The notes beneath the pieces are model-generated. The model was not told the DNA's origin. It was given only the letters and a program-made list of their open reading frames with translations, and did no database searches. Of a DNA stretch of 64,000 bases, positions 35,438-44,493 are shown piece after piece. This DNA comes from Sulfitobacter sp. SK012 (GTDB lineage: Bacteria > Pseudomonadota > Alphaproteobacteria > Rhodobacterales > Rhodobacteraceae), in NCBI RefSeq assembly GCF_003352085.1, contig NZ_CP025804.1, positions 2,852,001 through 2,916,000 of the forward strand. Reading direction: 5' to 3'. A program made the translations under genes and the position numbers. The number at the start of each line of letters is the position of its first letter. The stretch's first letter is position 1.

Positions 35438-36622
35438 TTAGTTGCCGCCTGTCGATGCATTGCCCGCTGCAGCTGCACCGCGCTCGGCCTCAATCTTGCG
35501 CCAACGCACGACATTTTCGTTATGCTCTGCAAGTGTCGTCGCAAACGCGTGACCGCCCGTGCCATCAGCCACAAAGAATATGAACCCAGTCTCATCAGGC
35601 TGTGCTGCTGCTGTCAGGCTGGCACGACCTGGATTGGCAATAGGGGTCGGCGGCAGCCCCTCTATCACATAGGTGTTGTAGGCCGTGCGCGTTCGCAGCT
35701 CACTGCGCCGCAAACCTCTACCCAAAACGCCTTCGCCCCTTGTGATGCCATAGATCACCGTAGGGTCCGTCTGAAGCCGCATGCCTTGGTTCAGACGGTT
35801 CACAAAGACGCTTGCGACCTGCCCCCGTTCATTGGCAACACCAGTTTCCTTTTCCACAATAGAAGCCAGCACCAACAGTTCTTCTGGCGTTTCGATCGGC
35901 AGGTCAGGATCGCGCGATTCCCATGCCACCATCAACAGCAGCTCTTGCGCTTCTTGCATCTTGGCCAGCAACTCCGGTCGGCTGTCACCGGGACGGATTT
36001 CATAGCTGTCAGGTGCCAGCGAACCTTCCGCAGGCACCTCGGTCACTTCACCTTGCATCATGCTCAGGCCCTTAAGCGCATCTACGACCTGCCAGCTTGT
36101 AACACCTTCGGCCATCGCCACACGCAAGCGCGTATCATTTTCGGCCAATGTCTCACTGTAAACTGCCGGCTCTTCGTCCACGCCGGGCGTAAACTGTGCA
36201 CGTTCCTCAAACCGGTTTGTTGCTGGGTTCAACTCGCGAACCTGCACGCTCACACGGTTCACGCCAATGCGGTAGACGATCTCCGTGCCGCATGTGCTGG
36301 CACCACCGCGCGTGATCTGCTCCACGATGTCTTCCATGCTCGCATCAGGTTCCACCAGAAAACTACCGGCCTTTAGCTGGTCGGTTTTTTCTTGGTAATT
36401 TGCCCCAAGCCGAAAGATCGCTGCCGAACTCACTGCGCCTTGTGTCTCAAGGTCAGAGCTTACCCGGCGCATGTTCGATCCGCGTTCAACTTGCAAACAG
36501 ATCGCCTGCGTCAGCGGACCTGGCGTGTCATATTGCGCGCGTCCCCAAAGGATCACCCCTCCCAGCAGGAACAAACCCACTACAAGAAATGTTATGGCGT
36601 TCGCCGCAATATGACGCCACAT
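35438..36622 (-). CDS. mltG: endolytic murein transglycosylase MltG
   Basis: This 394-residue inner-membrane enzyme cleaves nascent glycan strands and sets their length. It has one N-terminal membrane helix (about 8-28), a LysM-like region and the YceG domain with the catalytic Glu in LLVLASIVEKETGVANERG and the following SVFVNRLNQGMRLQTDPTV. The C-terminus is low-complexity. Its ATG follows the fabF stop directly. The order fabF-mltG-GTA is common in Rhodobacterales. No clear terminator separates it from the GTA leader except the one at 35258. Confidence 0.94.
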   Translation of the reverse strand: MWRHIAANAITFLVVGLFLLGGVILWGRAQYDTPGPLTQAICLQVERGSNMRRVSSDLETQGAVSSAAIFRLGANYQEKTDQLKAGSFLVEPDASMEDIVEQITRGGASTCGTEIVYRIGVNRVSVQVRELNPATNRFEERAQFTPGVDEEPAVYSETLAENDTRLRVAMAEGVTSWQVVDALKGLSMMQGEVTEVPAEGSLAPDSYEIRPGDSRPELLAKMQEAQELLLMVAWESRDPDLPIETPEELLVLASIVEKETGVANERGQVASVFVNRLNQGMRLQTDPTVIYGITRGEGVLGRGLRRSELRTRTAYNTYVIEGLPPTPIANPGRASLTAAAQPDETGFIFFVADGTGGHAFATTLAEHNENVVRWRKIEAERGAAAAGNASTGGN

Positions 36623-37888
36623 TTATCCGACCTTTCCGAAAAGCACGCTCGCATTGGTTCCGCCAAATCCGAAAGAGTTGCTAAGTGCGATATCGATCTT
36701 GCGCTCGACCTTCTTGTTTGGTGCCAAATCGATCTTTGTCTCAACAGCAATGTTATCAAGGTTGATCGTTGGAGGGGCGACCTGATCTCGGATCGCTAGG
36801 ATCGAGAAGATCGCCTCAATCGCACCAGCCGCACCCAAGAGGTGCCCAGTGGCGGATTTAGTCGATGACATCGTAACCTCCCCCGCATGCTCCCCCATCA
36901 TCCGCTCGACGGCGCCCAGTTCGATCGTATCAGCCATGGTCGATGTGCCATGCGCATTGATGTAATCAAGGTCCTTTGGCTCAAGCCCAGCGCCCTTCAG
37001 TGCTGCACGCATAGAGCGCTCCGCGCCATCCCCGTCCGCAGCCGGGGCCGTGATGTGGTAGGCATCACCTGACAGGCCATACCCCAGAACTTCGGCGTAA
37101 ATTTTGGCACCGCGCGCTTTTGCGTGCTCATATTCTTCAAGCACAACAATCCCTGCGCCCTCGCCCATAACAAACCCATCACGGTCGGCGTCATAAGGGC
37201 GGCTGGCTTTCTTAGGGTCATCCCCGCGCTTGGTGCTCAAGGCCTTGCACGCATTGAACCCGGCAATCCCAATCTCACAAATCGCAGCTTCCGCCCCGCC
37301 CGCAACCATCACATCGGCATCGCCGTGCATGATCAAACGGCTCGCGTCGCCAATTGCGTGGGCCCCAGTTGAACAGGCCGTGACCACAGAATGGTTCGGT
37401 CCCCTAAAGCCATAGCGGATCGAAACCTGACCCGAAATCAGATTGATCAGCGCACCGGGCACAAAGAACGGGCTAACGCGGCGCGGCCCCTTCTCGGCCA
37501 TCATCACGGCGGTATTTGCAATAGAGTTCAGCCCGCCAATACCAGAACCGATCAGAACGCCGGTGCGCTCAAGGCTCTCTTTATCCTCAGGCATCCAGCC
37601 AGAATCCTCGACCGCCTGCTGGGCCGCTGCCATGCCGAACAGGATAAACGTATCAACCTTGCGCTGCTCTTTTGGCTCCATGTAGGTGTTCGCATTGAAC
37701 GTCCCATCCGTGCCATCCCCCAAGGGGACCTCGCAGGCATATTGCGTAACCAACTTGCTGGGATCAAACCCAGTAATTGGCCCTGCACCAGATTGCCCGT
37801 CAAGGATACGGCTCCAGCTCGCTTCGACCCCATCTGCCAATGGTGTCACAAGACCCAAACCTGTCACTACTACTCTGCGCATATCCAA
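36623..37888 (-). CDS. fabF: 3-oxoacyl-ACP synthase II
   Basis: This 421-residue condensing enzyme elongates acyl-ACP with malonyl-ACP. The Cys-His-His triad is complete: C172 in VTACSTGAHA, His in INAHGTSTMADT and His in KSATGHLLGAAG. Cytoplasmic type II fatty-acid synthesis. It may start at MDM or at the second ATG two codons later (MRRVVVTG), as in many relatives. It is adjacent to mltG; acpP lies further upstream with two unrelated genes between. Confidence 0.97.
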   Translation of the reverse strand: MDMRRVVVTGLGLVTPLADGVEASWSRILDGQSGAGPITGFDPSKLVTQYACEVPLGDGTDGTFNANTYMEPKEQRKVDTFILFGMAAAQQAVEDSGWMPEDKESLERTGVLIGSGIGGLNSIANTAVMMAEKGPRRVSPFFVPGALINLISGQVSIRYGFRGPNHSVVTACSTGAHAIGDASRLIMHGDADVMVAGGAEAAICEIGIAGFNACKALSTKRGDDPKKASRPYDADRDGFVMGEGAGIVVLEEYEHAKARGAKIYAEVLGYGLSGDAYHITAPAADGDGAERSMRAALKGAGLEPKDLDYINAHGTSTMADTIELGAVERMMGEHAGEVTMSSTKSATGHLLGAAGAIEAIFSILAIRDQVAPPTINLDNIAVETKIDLAPNKKVERKIDIALSNSFGFGGTNASVLFGKVG

Positions 37889-38048
37889 GCCCCTTGGTGT
37901 TTTTATCGCTTTCGTACGCTATACCTTGTGGCGGGGAGCTAGTTCAAGAGCACAGGGAACGCACAGGTCTGCATCAGTCGCGGGTTCCTGCCCATCCTTT
38001 GCCATTCAGCCCTCCATGCTCTCAGGCGAAAGCCCACCTGCCAAAAAC

Positions 38049-38717
38049 TTAAAACAAAACAAAACACCGTGCCTCTGTTTGCCACGTCACACCAACCTCG
38101 CGGCCCATCTTCGCTAACTTCTCATTGAGCGAGCGGTCATTGGCCCAACGCGACATCGACCTTAACGGGATAACATTTCGATCCCCAAAACCATCAACCA
38201 GATAAAACTGACGCAGTTGCGGCTTTTCCTCCAACACCAGATTGCCCGCATGCAGGTCCGGTGCCACGATCCCAAAGCGAAACATATCAACAGCAAAGGT
38301 GTTCAGCGGTTCCAGCACATCGGTGATACCGCGCGCCTTTACGATGTCGCGTAGGTTTTCACCCAACGCACCGTCTAGCCCTGTAATTTTCTGCCACAAG
38401 GCACCCAAACCTTCGCTCGTGGCAACAAATCCGCGGAATTCTGGGATCGGCAAGGCGTCCGCTTCCCTTGGGTAGCGCAGAACCAAATTCATTTGGAACG
38501 AGGCTTCCTTGGTCAGAACCCGGTAGCGTCCCGCAGGGCTTAGGCGGCGTAAGGTTCGCTTGAAGGGGCCATAGACGGTATCTTGCGCTGCGTATTGCGG
38601 CACCTTCAACACCGCCTCAGGCAGGACCGAAACATCATATATGGAACGGTGGAACCCTGCCCGCACGGGCTTTTCACGTTCCAGACCAATGGTTTGCTTT
38701 GAATATTGACGCGACAA
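38049..38717 (-). CDS. YrbL-family (PhoP regulatory network) protein kinase-like protein
   Basis: This 222-residue protein matches the YrbL family, which has a reduced kinase-like fold. Visible are SIYDVSVLPEAVLKVP at the N-terminus, a Lys-containing strand, and the late VAPDLHAGNLVLEE loop, which resembles a catalytic loop (D-L-H-x-x-N). The role is unclear; in enterobacteria yrbL is a PhoP target. It is inserted between acpP and fabF, where Rhodobacterales usually have no gene. Confidence 0.78.
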   Translation of the reverse strand: MSRQYSKQTIGLEREKPVRAGFHRSIYDVSVLPEAVLKVPQYAAQDTVYGPFKRTLRRLSPAGRYRVLTKEASFQMNLVLRYPREADALPIPEFRGFVATSEGLGALWQKITGLDGALGENLRDIVKARGITDVLEPLNTFAVDMFRFGIVAPDLHAGNLVLEEKPQLRQFYLVDGFGDRNVIPLRSMSRWANDRSLNEKLAKMGREVGVTWQTEARCFVLF

Positions 38718-38824
38718 GGTCTACCCCTACAAAAAGGCGGACGCCCAATACTCAATCAAGTGACCCGCGACCTCAAATATGGCATAAGCAGCCGCATTTT
38801 AGCCAGCAACTTTCCAGCACATTA

Positions 38825-39358
38825 TTAAACCGGTGGCCCTTTGCGGGTCATCAACAGGACCGCGCTGCCGTCCACCTCGACCTCGCGCAATAGCTTGTAT
38901 CCAAGCGCCTGTGCCAATCGGAGGGAATTTTCGTTTTCGGGCGTGATCATGCACACGGTTCGGCCCGCAACGATACGGTCAAACCAATCATGTGCCGCCG
39001 TCACGGCTTCAAGCCCGAGCCCTTTGCCATGGTTGTCAGGGGCCAACACCCAACCGGCCTCGGGGAACGGGTCGAAATCTTCACCAAGCCCACGCGCCGC
39101 GAAAAAGAAGCCCGCCTGCCCCGCCATCTGTTGCTGGCCGTGGATTTGCACCGCCCATTGGCCAAAACCTGAAATCTGCCAATGGCCAGCATTGCGCAAA
39201 AACGCATCCCAGCTGCGGCTGCGTGACCTTGGTTTGCCGGTGATATGAGACGCCACCTCCGGCATTGACCAAATTTGAGCGAAACGCCCAAAGTCTTCTG
39301 GACGCATCCCGCGCAAGGTTACGCGTGCAGTATTGATGGTTGGGATAGTACGCGACAT
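38825..39358 (-). CDS. GNAT family N-acetyltransferase (RimJ/RimL-like)
   Basis: This 177-residue acetyltransferase has the typical RimJ/RimL pattern: TARVTLRGMRPEDFGRFAQIW at the N-terminus and the acetyl-CoA region GWVLAPDNHGKGLGLEAVTAAHDWF (motif A, Q/R-x-x-G-x-G/A). It probably acetylates a small molecule or a protein N-terminus; the substrate is unknown. It is alone between acpP and the yrbL-like gene, separated from acpP by the terminator. Confidence 0.85.
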   Translation of the reverse strand: MSRTIPTINTARVTLRGMRPEDFGRFAQIWSMPEVASHITGKPRSRSRSWDAFLRNAGHWQISGFGQWAVQIHGQQQMAGQAGFFFAARGLGEDFDPFPEAGWVLAPDNHGKGLGLEAVTAAHDWFDRIVAGRTVCMITPENENSLRLAQALGYKLLREVEVDGSAVLLMTRKGPPV

Positions 39359-39447
39359 GGACCGGCTTTCAGGATTGAATTGCTGCTACGCAGCATCCTT
39401 GTAGCACAGAGCAAGCAAGGGCAAGCACCCACACGCATGACGCGAAC

Positions 39448-39484
39448 AAAAACGGCGTCTCTCCGCATGGGAAGGACGCCGTTT
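39448..39484 (-). terminator. intrinsic terminator after acpP
   Basis: A perfect 10-bp stem AAACGGCGTC with GACGCCGTTT (39450-39459 with 39475-39484), 15-base loop, followed on the minus strand by a T-run. It lies 38 bases after the acpP stop. Confidence 0.88.
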
Positions 39485-39521
39485 GAGAGAATTATCGCCG
39501 GTCAGGACCGGACGGAGTGCC

Positions 39522-39755
39522 TTAAGAGGCTTCTTTGATAAACTTTACCGCATCGCCAAAAGTCTGGATGTTTTCGGCGGCGTCATCAGGAATTTCGATG
39601 CCGAACTCTTCTTCGAACGCCATCACAAGCTCGACCGTGTCGAGGCTGTCTGCGCCCAGATCATCGATGAACGAAGCGTTCTCGATAACTTTGTCCTCTT
39701 CAACACCAAGGTGCTCTACAACGATCTTTTTCACGCGGTCTGCGACGTCGCTCAT
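39522..39755 (-). CDS. acpP: acyl carrier protein
   Basis: This 77-residue acidic carrier protein has the phosphopantetheine site [19 protein letters not shown] with S37. It shuttles acyl intermediates in fatty-acid synthesis. The start at 39755 ([12 protein letters not shown]) fits the family; the upstream in-frame extension to 39782 is not homologous. It follows fabG by about 200 bases and ends at a strong terminator. Confidence 0.97.
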   Translation of the reverse strand: MSDVADRVKKIVVEHLGVEEDKVIENASFIDDLGADSLDTVELVMAFEEEFGIEIPDDAAENIQTFGDAVKFIKEAS

Positions 39756-39963
39756 ATCTATGTCCTCATCTCTTCGGGCCATTGCGGCCCCTCTTGATTT
39801 CCGCGCAGTACCTCTTGCGAGGCCCGGTTGGATTTTACCCCAAAAGGGGCGGCTCTTTTCTCTGTCTTCACAAAGATGGGGGCGCTTTCCAGCGGTCCCG
39901 GTTCGTAATCATCGCTCCCTTTAGCATAACCGCAGGGCAACGCAAACGCTTTGCAGCGCGTCG

Positions 39964-40701
39964 TTACAACATGGCCATACCGCCGTTTACATGCAAGGTG
40001 GTTCCCGTCAGATACCCCGCCTCTGTGCTCGCAAGATATAGCACAGCAGATGCAATTTCACTTGGCTCGCCCATGCGGCCAGCGGGAATTTGCCCCATGA
40101 TTCCAGCCTTTTGGTCGTCTGTCAGCTTATCTGTCATGGCCGTAGCGATGAACCCGGGGGCCACAGCATTAACTGTAATGCCACGACTTGCAACTTCGTA
40201 GGCAAGCGATTTGGACATGCCAATCATCCCCGCTTTGGACGCCGCATAATTCGCCTGACCGGGGTTGCCCGTGGCTCCCACGATGCTAGAGATATTCACG
40301 ATCCGACCCCAACGCGCCTTCATCATTCCGCGCATCACGCCCTTACACAGCTTAAAGGTCGCAGTCAGGTTGACGTCCATCACCGACTGCCATTCCTCGT
40401 CAGACATCCGCATAAAAAGGTTGTCGCGGGTGATGCCAGCATTGTTGACCAGAATATCAACCGACCCCATTGCCTCAGCAGCTTGCTTGGGAAGCGCTTC
40501 AACAGCGGCCATATCACTTAGGTTGCAGGGCAAGACATGGCTGCGTTCCCCAAGCTCAGCGGCCAGCGCCTCAAGCGGTTCGGTCCGCGTCCCCGAAAGG
40601 CCAACCGCAGCACCTTGGGCGTGCAACATCCGTGCAATACCCGCTCCGATGCCCCCTGAAGCACCCGTAACCAGCGCATTTTTCCCTGTAAGATCAAACA
40701 T
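39964..40701 (-). CDS. fabG: 3-oxoacyl-ACP reductase
   Basis: This 245-residue SDR reduces 3-ketoacyl-ACP with NADPH. It has TGASGGIGAGIAR, NNAGITRDNL, and the catalytic Ser-Tyr-Lys in NISSIVGATGNPGQANYAASK. C-terminal NGGMAM is the family end. It is part of the fabD-lipoprotein-fabG-acpP group on the minus strand, 13 bases after the lipoprotein gene's stop. Confidence 0.97.
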   Translation of the reverse strand: MFDLTGKNALVTGASGGIGAGIARMLHAQGAAVGLSGTRTEPLEALAAELGERSHVLPCNLSDMAAVEALPKQAAEAMGSVDILVNNAGITRDNLFMRMSDEEWQSVMDVNLTATFKLCKGVMRGMMKARWGRIVNISSIVGATGNPGQANYAASKAGMIGMSKSLAYEVASRGITVNAVAPGFIATAMTDKLTDDQKAGIMGQIPAGRMGEPSEIASAVLYLASTEAGYLTGTTLHVNGGMAML

Positions 40702-40714
40702 ATGTATTCCCTTC

Positions 40715-41296
40715 TTATAAATCGATGACGTCCGTCACCAACCCAAATTCAATAATCTCATCACGTGACATGATGTAAATCTCGTCTGACGGTGCTGCTT
40801 GCAACGTGAACCAATAAAAAGCATCGCTGCCCAGCATGTCAGTGGTGTATTGTGCATTCAACCGGTGCTCTACTGCGTCCCTAGGATAGCTCGACCCTTC
40901 CCCAAAACCGTCAGCCCAACTGTGCACACCGATCTCGGCGCCCACAACCATACTGCGCCTCACGCCGGCCAGATACAGATCAACTGCACCAGAATATATG
41001 CCACTGTCGCTTTGCAACGCCGTGTCCAATCCCCGGTCGCGGATGGCATACCCCATACGAATCATCGCCTCATCATCAAGCGATCCTTCGACGATTTGGA
41101 GAACAATGGTGCGAATCTGAGGGTTCTGTGCCAAAACATCTTCAAACGCCGCGGGAGAGCGAGACGTTATCACACCGCGCACCAACAACCGGTCGCGTAC
41201 AACCGTAAAATCCAACCCTTGGCGCAGGTTGCCCGCAATGCCACAGCTAGAAAGCAGCGCAATGGTGCCCAGCAATAGCGTTCGGCGCTGCATCAT
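40715..41296 (-). CDS. putative lipoprotein with ClpP/crotonase-like periplasmic domain
   Basis: This 193-residue protein has an N-terminal signal sequence ending in a lipobox-like LLSSCGIAG (Cys about residue 18). The rest resembles a group of alphaproteobacterial proteins annotated loosely as alpha/beta hydrolase or ClpP-like: TIVLQIVEGSLDDEAMIRMG, DLYLAGVRRSMVVGAEIGVHSWADG and YWFTLQAAPSDEIYIM. I cannot identify a catalytic triad with certainty. It sits in the fab operon between fabG and fabD, so it is co-transcribed with lipid synthesis, but its role is unknown. Confidence 0.65.
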   Translation of the reverse strand: MMQRRTLLLGTIALLSSCGIAGNLRQGLDFTVVRDRLLVRGVITSRSPAAFEDVLAQNPQIRTIVLQIVEGSLDDEAMIRMGYAIRDRGLDTALQSDSGIYSGAVDLYLAGVRRSMVVGAEIGVHSWADGFGEGSSYPRDAVEHRLNAQYTTDMLGSDAFYWFTLQAAPSDEIYIMSRDEIIEFGLVTDVIDL

Positions 41297-41299
41297 GGA

Positions 41300-42232
41300 T
41301 TAAGCGTCTTTCGCCGATACAACATCCGCGGAGCCGCCGATGTTGCGCAGTGTGGCCTCTTTGTGGATGCGCCGGATCATGCCCGACAGCGCTTTGCCCG
41401 CGCCTATTTCCCAAAATTCGGTCACGCCCTGGCTAACCATCCACTCAACAGACGTCCGCCAACGGACCTGTCCGGTCACCTGATCGACAAGCAATCCGCG
41501 AATTTGCACGCTGTCGCTAACGCCTGTCGCCAAAACATTTGCCACCAACGGAACAGCAGGGTCGTTGAATTCAACCTCACCCAGCGCCCGGGCCATTTCT
41601 GTCGCCGCAGGTGCCATCAGCGCGCAATGAAACGGTGCAGATACGGGCAGCAAAAGCGCACGTTTGGCTCCGGCTTCTTTTGCCAGAACAACCGCGCGTT
41701 CCACCGCCGCCTTGTGACCCGACACGACGTTTTGCGCCGGATCGTTTTCATTGGCCAGTTCGCAAACTTCGCCTTGAGCGGCGTCCTGCGCTACTTTCTC
41801 TGCCTGCTCAAAGCTTAGACCCAAAAGCGCTGCCATCGCCCCTTCGCCGACGGGCACAGCAGCCTGCATTGCGCGGCCCCGGATGCGCAACAGACGCGCG
41901 GCATCAGCAATACTGATTGATCCCGCCGCACAGAGCGCGGAATATTCGCCCAAGCTGTGGCCTGCCACATATGCCGCGCGGTCAATGCCAAGCCCTTCGG
42001 CCTCAAGCGCGCGCATCGCAGCCATGGATGTGGCCATCAACGCGGGCTGCGCGTTTTGCGTCAACGTCAGCGTCTCGATGTCGCCGTCCCAGATCATCTC
42101 ACTCAGCTTTTCGCCCAACGCGTCGTCGACCTCGTCGAAAACCGCCTTAGCCGCCGGATAGGCCTCAGCCAAATCGCGGCCCATGCCAATGGTCTGTGCG
42201 CCCTGCCCTGGAAATACGAATGCGATGCTCAT
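41300..42232 (-). CDS. fabD: malonyl-CoA:ACP transacylase
   Basis: This 310-residue enzyme moves malonyl from CoA to ACP. It shows FVFPGQGAQTIGMG, the nucleophile Ser in AGHSLGEYSALCAAG, and PVSAPFHCALM (His). The start at 42232 (MSIAFVFPGQG) is used because the extension to 42358 runs into the divergent promoter region and is not homologous. First gene of the fab group, divergent from the cytochrome b561-YceI gene. Confidence 0.96.
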   Translation of the reverse strand: MSIAFVFPGQGAQTIGMGRDLAEAYPAAKAVFDEVDDALGEKLSEMIWDGDIETLTLTQNAQPALMATSMAAMRALEAEGLGIDRAAYVAGHSLGEYSALCAAGSISIADAARLLRIRGRAMQAAVPVGEGAMAALLGLSFEQAEKVAQDAAQGEVCELANENDPAQNVVSGHKAAVERAVVLAKEAGAKRALLLPVSAPFHCALMAPAATEMARALGEVEFNDPAVPLVANVLATGVSDSVQIRGLLVDQVTGQVRWRTSVEWMVSQGVTEFWEIGAGKALSGMIRRIHKEATLRNIGGSADVVSAKDA

Positions 42233-42381
42233 GGGGATCCCTTTACGTTTTTGTTGCTGCCCGGTGTACCCGCCGTAGGGGCCGCGAACAAGTATGCACG
42301 CAGGCTGTGCATCGATTGCGATTGTGAGCAGCAGCCCCCCGGTTATGTTGGCAAACACAGATCAATTCGCGGAGACGCAAG

Positions 42382-43581
42382 ATGCCCCTTTCGAACACCG
42401 GTACCCGCTATGGCGGCGTTGCCAAAACCTTTCATTGGCTGACCGCCCTTTTGATTCTTACGCTGATCCCTGTGGCGTTGATCGCCAACCGGTTGCCGTA
42501 CGAGACGGGCGAACAGCTCACGACCAAAGCGTGGTTGTTTTCGCTCCATAAAACGCTGGGGGTTACGGTATTTTTTGTGGCCCTGCTGCGCATCCTCTGG
42601 GCGATCACCCAACCCAAACCCGCACTGCTGAACGCCGATCACAAGATCGAAAGCTGGGCCGCGGAAACGGCGCATTGGTTGCTTTATGGTTCGCTGGTTT
42701 TGGCCCCCATGTCTGGCTGGATACACCACGCCGCGACTTCCGGCTTTGCCCCGATTTGGTGGCCCCTGGGACAAGGTCTGCCCTTGGTGCCAAAATCCGG
42801 AACTTTGGCCGCGATAACCGCAGGGCTGCATTCCGTCTTTACCAAAGTGATGGTCATCACAATCCTTGCCCATATCGGCGGTGCGCTAAAGCATCACGTC
42901 ATCGACAAGGACGCGACATTGCGGCGGATGCTGCCGGGCCATCCGGCCCTGCCCTCTCTTGATGCTCCGCATCACAGCACGGCACCCCTGATCAGCGCCT
43001 TGGTCATCTGGGCAGCCGCTTTGGGGCTAGGTGGCGCGCTTGGGGTCTACCACGCTCACGGAGCCGCGCCGGTGGCTTTGGTGTTGGAGGATGTCGCGTC
43101 TGACTGGACCGTTGAGGACGGCAGCATTGCGATCAAAGTCACGCAGTTTGGAACAGTGGTTGAAGGTAGCTTTGCCGACTGGACCGCCACGATCAGCTTT
43201 GATGAAACCACCCAGACAGGCAAAGCTGGCACAGTAGAGGCGACAATATCAATCCCATCTCTGATCCTCGGCTCTGTCACATCGCAAGCGTTAGGCGCCG
43301 ATTTCTTTGACGCTACGACCTTTCCCACGGCCGTATTTGCCGGCGATATTATGCACGCATCTGACGGGTTTGAGGCCGTTGGCACTCTGACGATCAGGGA
43401 TAAATCCATTCCGCTGATCCTGCCCTTTGCACTGACGATTACTGAGAGCAACGCAGATATGTTGGGCCGTGTGACGCTTGATCGGCGCGATTTTAGCATC
43501 GGCGATAATATGGCGGATGAAAGCTCGCTCGCTTTTGCGGTGAATGTTGTGATCGCACTGACTGCAACGCAGGCGCAGTAG
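42382..43581 (+). CDS. cytochrome b561-YceI fusion protein
   Basis: This 399-residue protein has an N-terminal cytochrome b561/b6 domain (about 8-180) with four membrane helices and haem-ligand histidines (FHWLTALLIL, LHKTLGV, AHWLLYGSL, ALKHHV), another helix around 195-215, and a C-terminal YceI lipocalin-like domain (about 225-399, ending DRRDFSIGDNMADESSL). The b domain could feed electrons to a quinone-like ligand held by the YceI barrel in the periplasm; this is inference. A separate YceI gene is less than 1 kb away. Divergent from fabD. Confidence 0.9.
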   Translation: MPLSNTGTRYGGVAKTFHWLTALLILTLIPVALIANRLPYETGEQLTTKAWLFSLHKTLGVTVFFVALLRILWAITQPKPALLNADHKIESWAAETAHWLLYGSLVLAPMSGWIHHAATSGFAPIWWPLGQGLPLVPKSGTLAAITAGLHSVFTKVMVITILAHIGGALKHHVIDKDATLRRMLPGHPALPSLDAPHHSTAPLISALVIWAAALGLGGALGVYHAHGAAPVALVLEDVASDWTVEDGSIAIKVTQFGTVVEGSFADWTATISFDETTQTGKAGTVEATISIPSLILGSVTSQALGADFFDATTFPTAVFAGDIMHASDGFEAVGTLTIRDKSIPLILPFALTITESNADMLGRVTLDRRDFSIGDNMADESSLAFAVNVVIALTATQAQ

Positions 43582-43591
43582 CACCGTCAGA

Positions 43592-44383
43592 TCAGCGCGA
43601 GAAACTCTCGCCTGAATTTATCGCGACCACCGTCCACAAATCTTGGCTATGATCCAATCCGCACGCCGTAACCATCGCCGCAGACGCGGGGTTGTCTTGG
43701 GCGGCTTGTTCGGTTGCATGGGTCCAGCCGAACCGCGCATGGCTCTCGCGCAGGGCCAGCGCATTCACCACTTTGCCGATACCGCGGCCCTGCATCCTTT
43801 CGGACACCGAAACCATGCCCGCAAAGGCATGATGCGCCAATCTGCAGTCGGTGTGATAGCGATCAGCGACCGATGCGGCGGCCATCAACACCCCGCTTGC
43901 GTCGCGGATACAGGTGGTTAGCACGGGCACCGCTTCGGAGCGCATATAATACGCGGGATAAGGCGATACCCCGGTGGCTTCATTTAAGGCCTGAACTTGG
44001 GCGATTTCTTCGTCTGAAGGACAATCATGGAACGTGAAGCTCCACCCATCTGGCAATTGAATTTTGTCAATTGCGGCTGTGCAAGCCGACAAGACCGGGT
44101 CTTGGCCGCCAATAAATACGCGCCAAGCCGGGGTTTTCCATTCCGCACCAAGATGACTGTGCACCAGATCAACTGCCTTTTGCCGGTCCATCACCGCAAA
44201 GCCCGCCAGCCTGTCTTCTTGGGCAAACGCGCGCACATTGTCCCATCCGGTTTTGTCAGGGTCGAGAAAATGCAGGATACGCCCCCCATTTACCAAATCC
44301 GGGTTGGCAGCGATGGTCGCCTGCCGGGCTTGCAAGCGCCTTTGAAGAGCTACCGCATTCTGCGTCCCGATAAATTCCGTCAT
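43592..44383 (-). CDS. GNAT family N-acetyltransferase
   Basis: This 263-residue protein has a unique N-terminal half and a C-terminal GNAT domain (about 150-255) with AGMVSVSERMQGRGIGKVVNALAL as the acetyl-CoA loop and TACGLDHSQDLWTVV at the end. The substrate is unknown. It is converging on the cytochrome b561-YceI gene, with only ten bases between stops. Confidence 0.8.
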   Translation of the reverse strand: MTEFIGTQNAVALQRRLQARQATIAANPDLVNGGRILHFLDPDKTGWDNVRAFAQEDRLAGFAVMDRQKAVDLVHSHLGAEWKTPAWRVFIGGQDPVLSACTAAIDKIQLPDGWSFTFHDCPSDEEIAQVQALNEATGVSPYPAYYMRSEAVPVLTTCIRDASGVLMAAASVADRYHTDCRLAHHAFAGMVSVSERMQGRGIGKVVNALALRESHARFGWTHATEQAAQDNPASAAMVTACGLDHSQDLWTVVAINSGESFSR

Positions 44384-44422
44384 ATGCCCGCTCCGATGTT
44401 GCCTCCAAGGCTGATAACATAA

Positions 44423-44457
44423 GAAACCCGCCAGAGAATTACTCTGACGGGCATTTT
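44423..44457. terminator. intrinsic terminator between YceI and GNAT genes
   Basis: A 10-bp stem with one mismatch (44427-44436 with 44442-44451) is flanked by T-rich sequence on both sides. On the minus strand it would end the YceI transcript. Confidence 0.7.
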
Positions 44458-44493
44458 TGAAGCCAAGCTGTCTTAGAAATCCGCTGGACGAAT

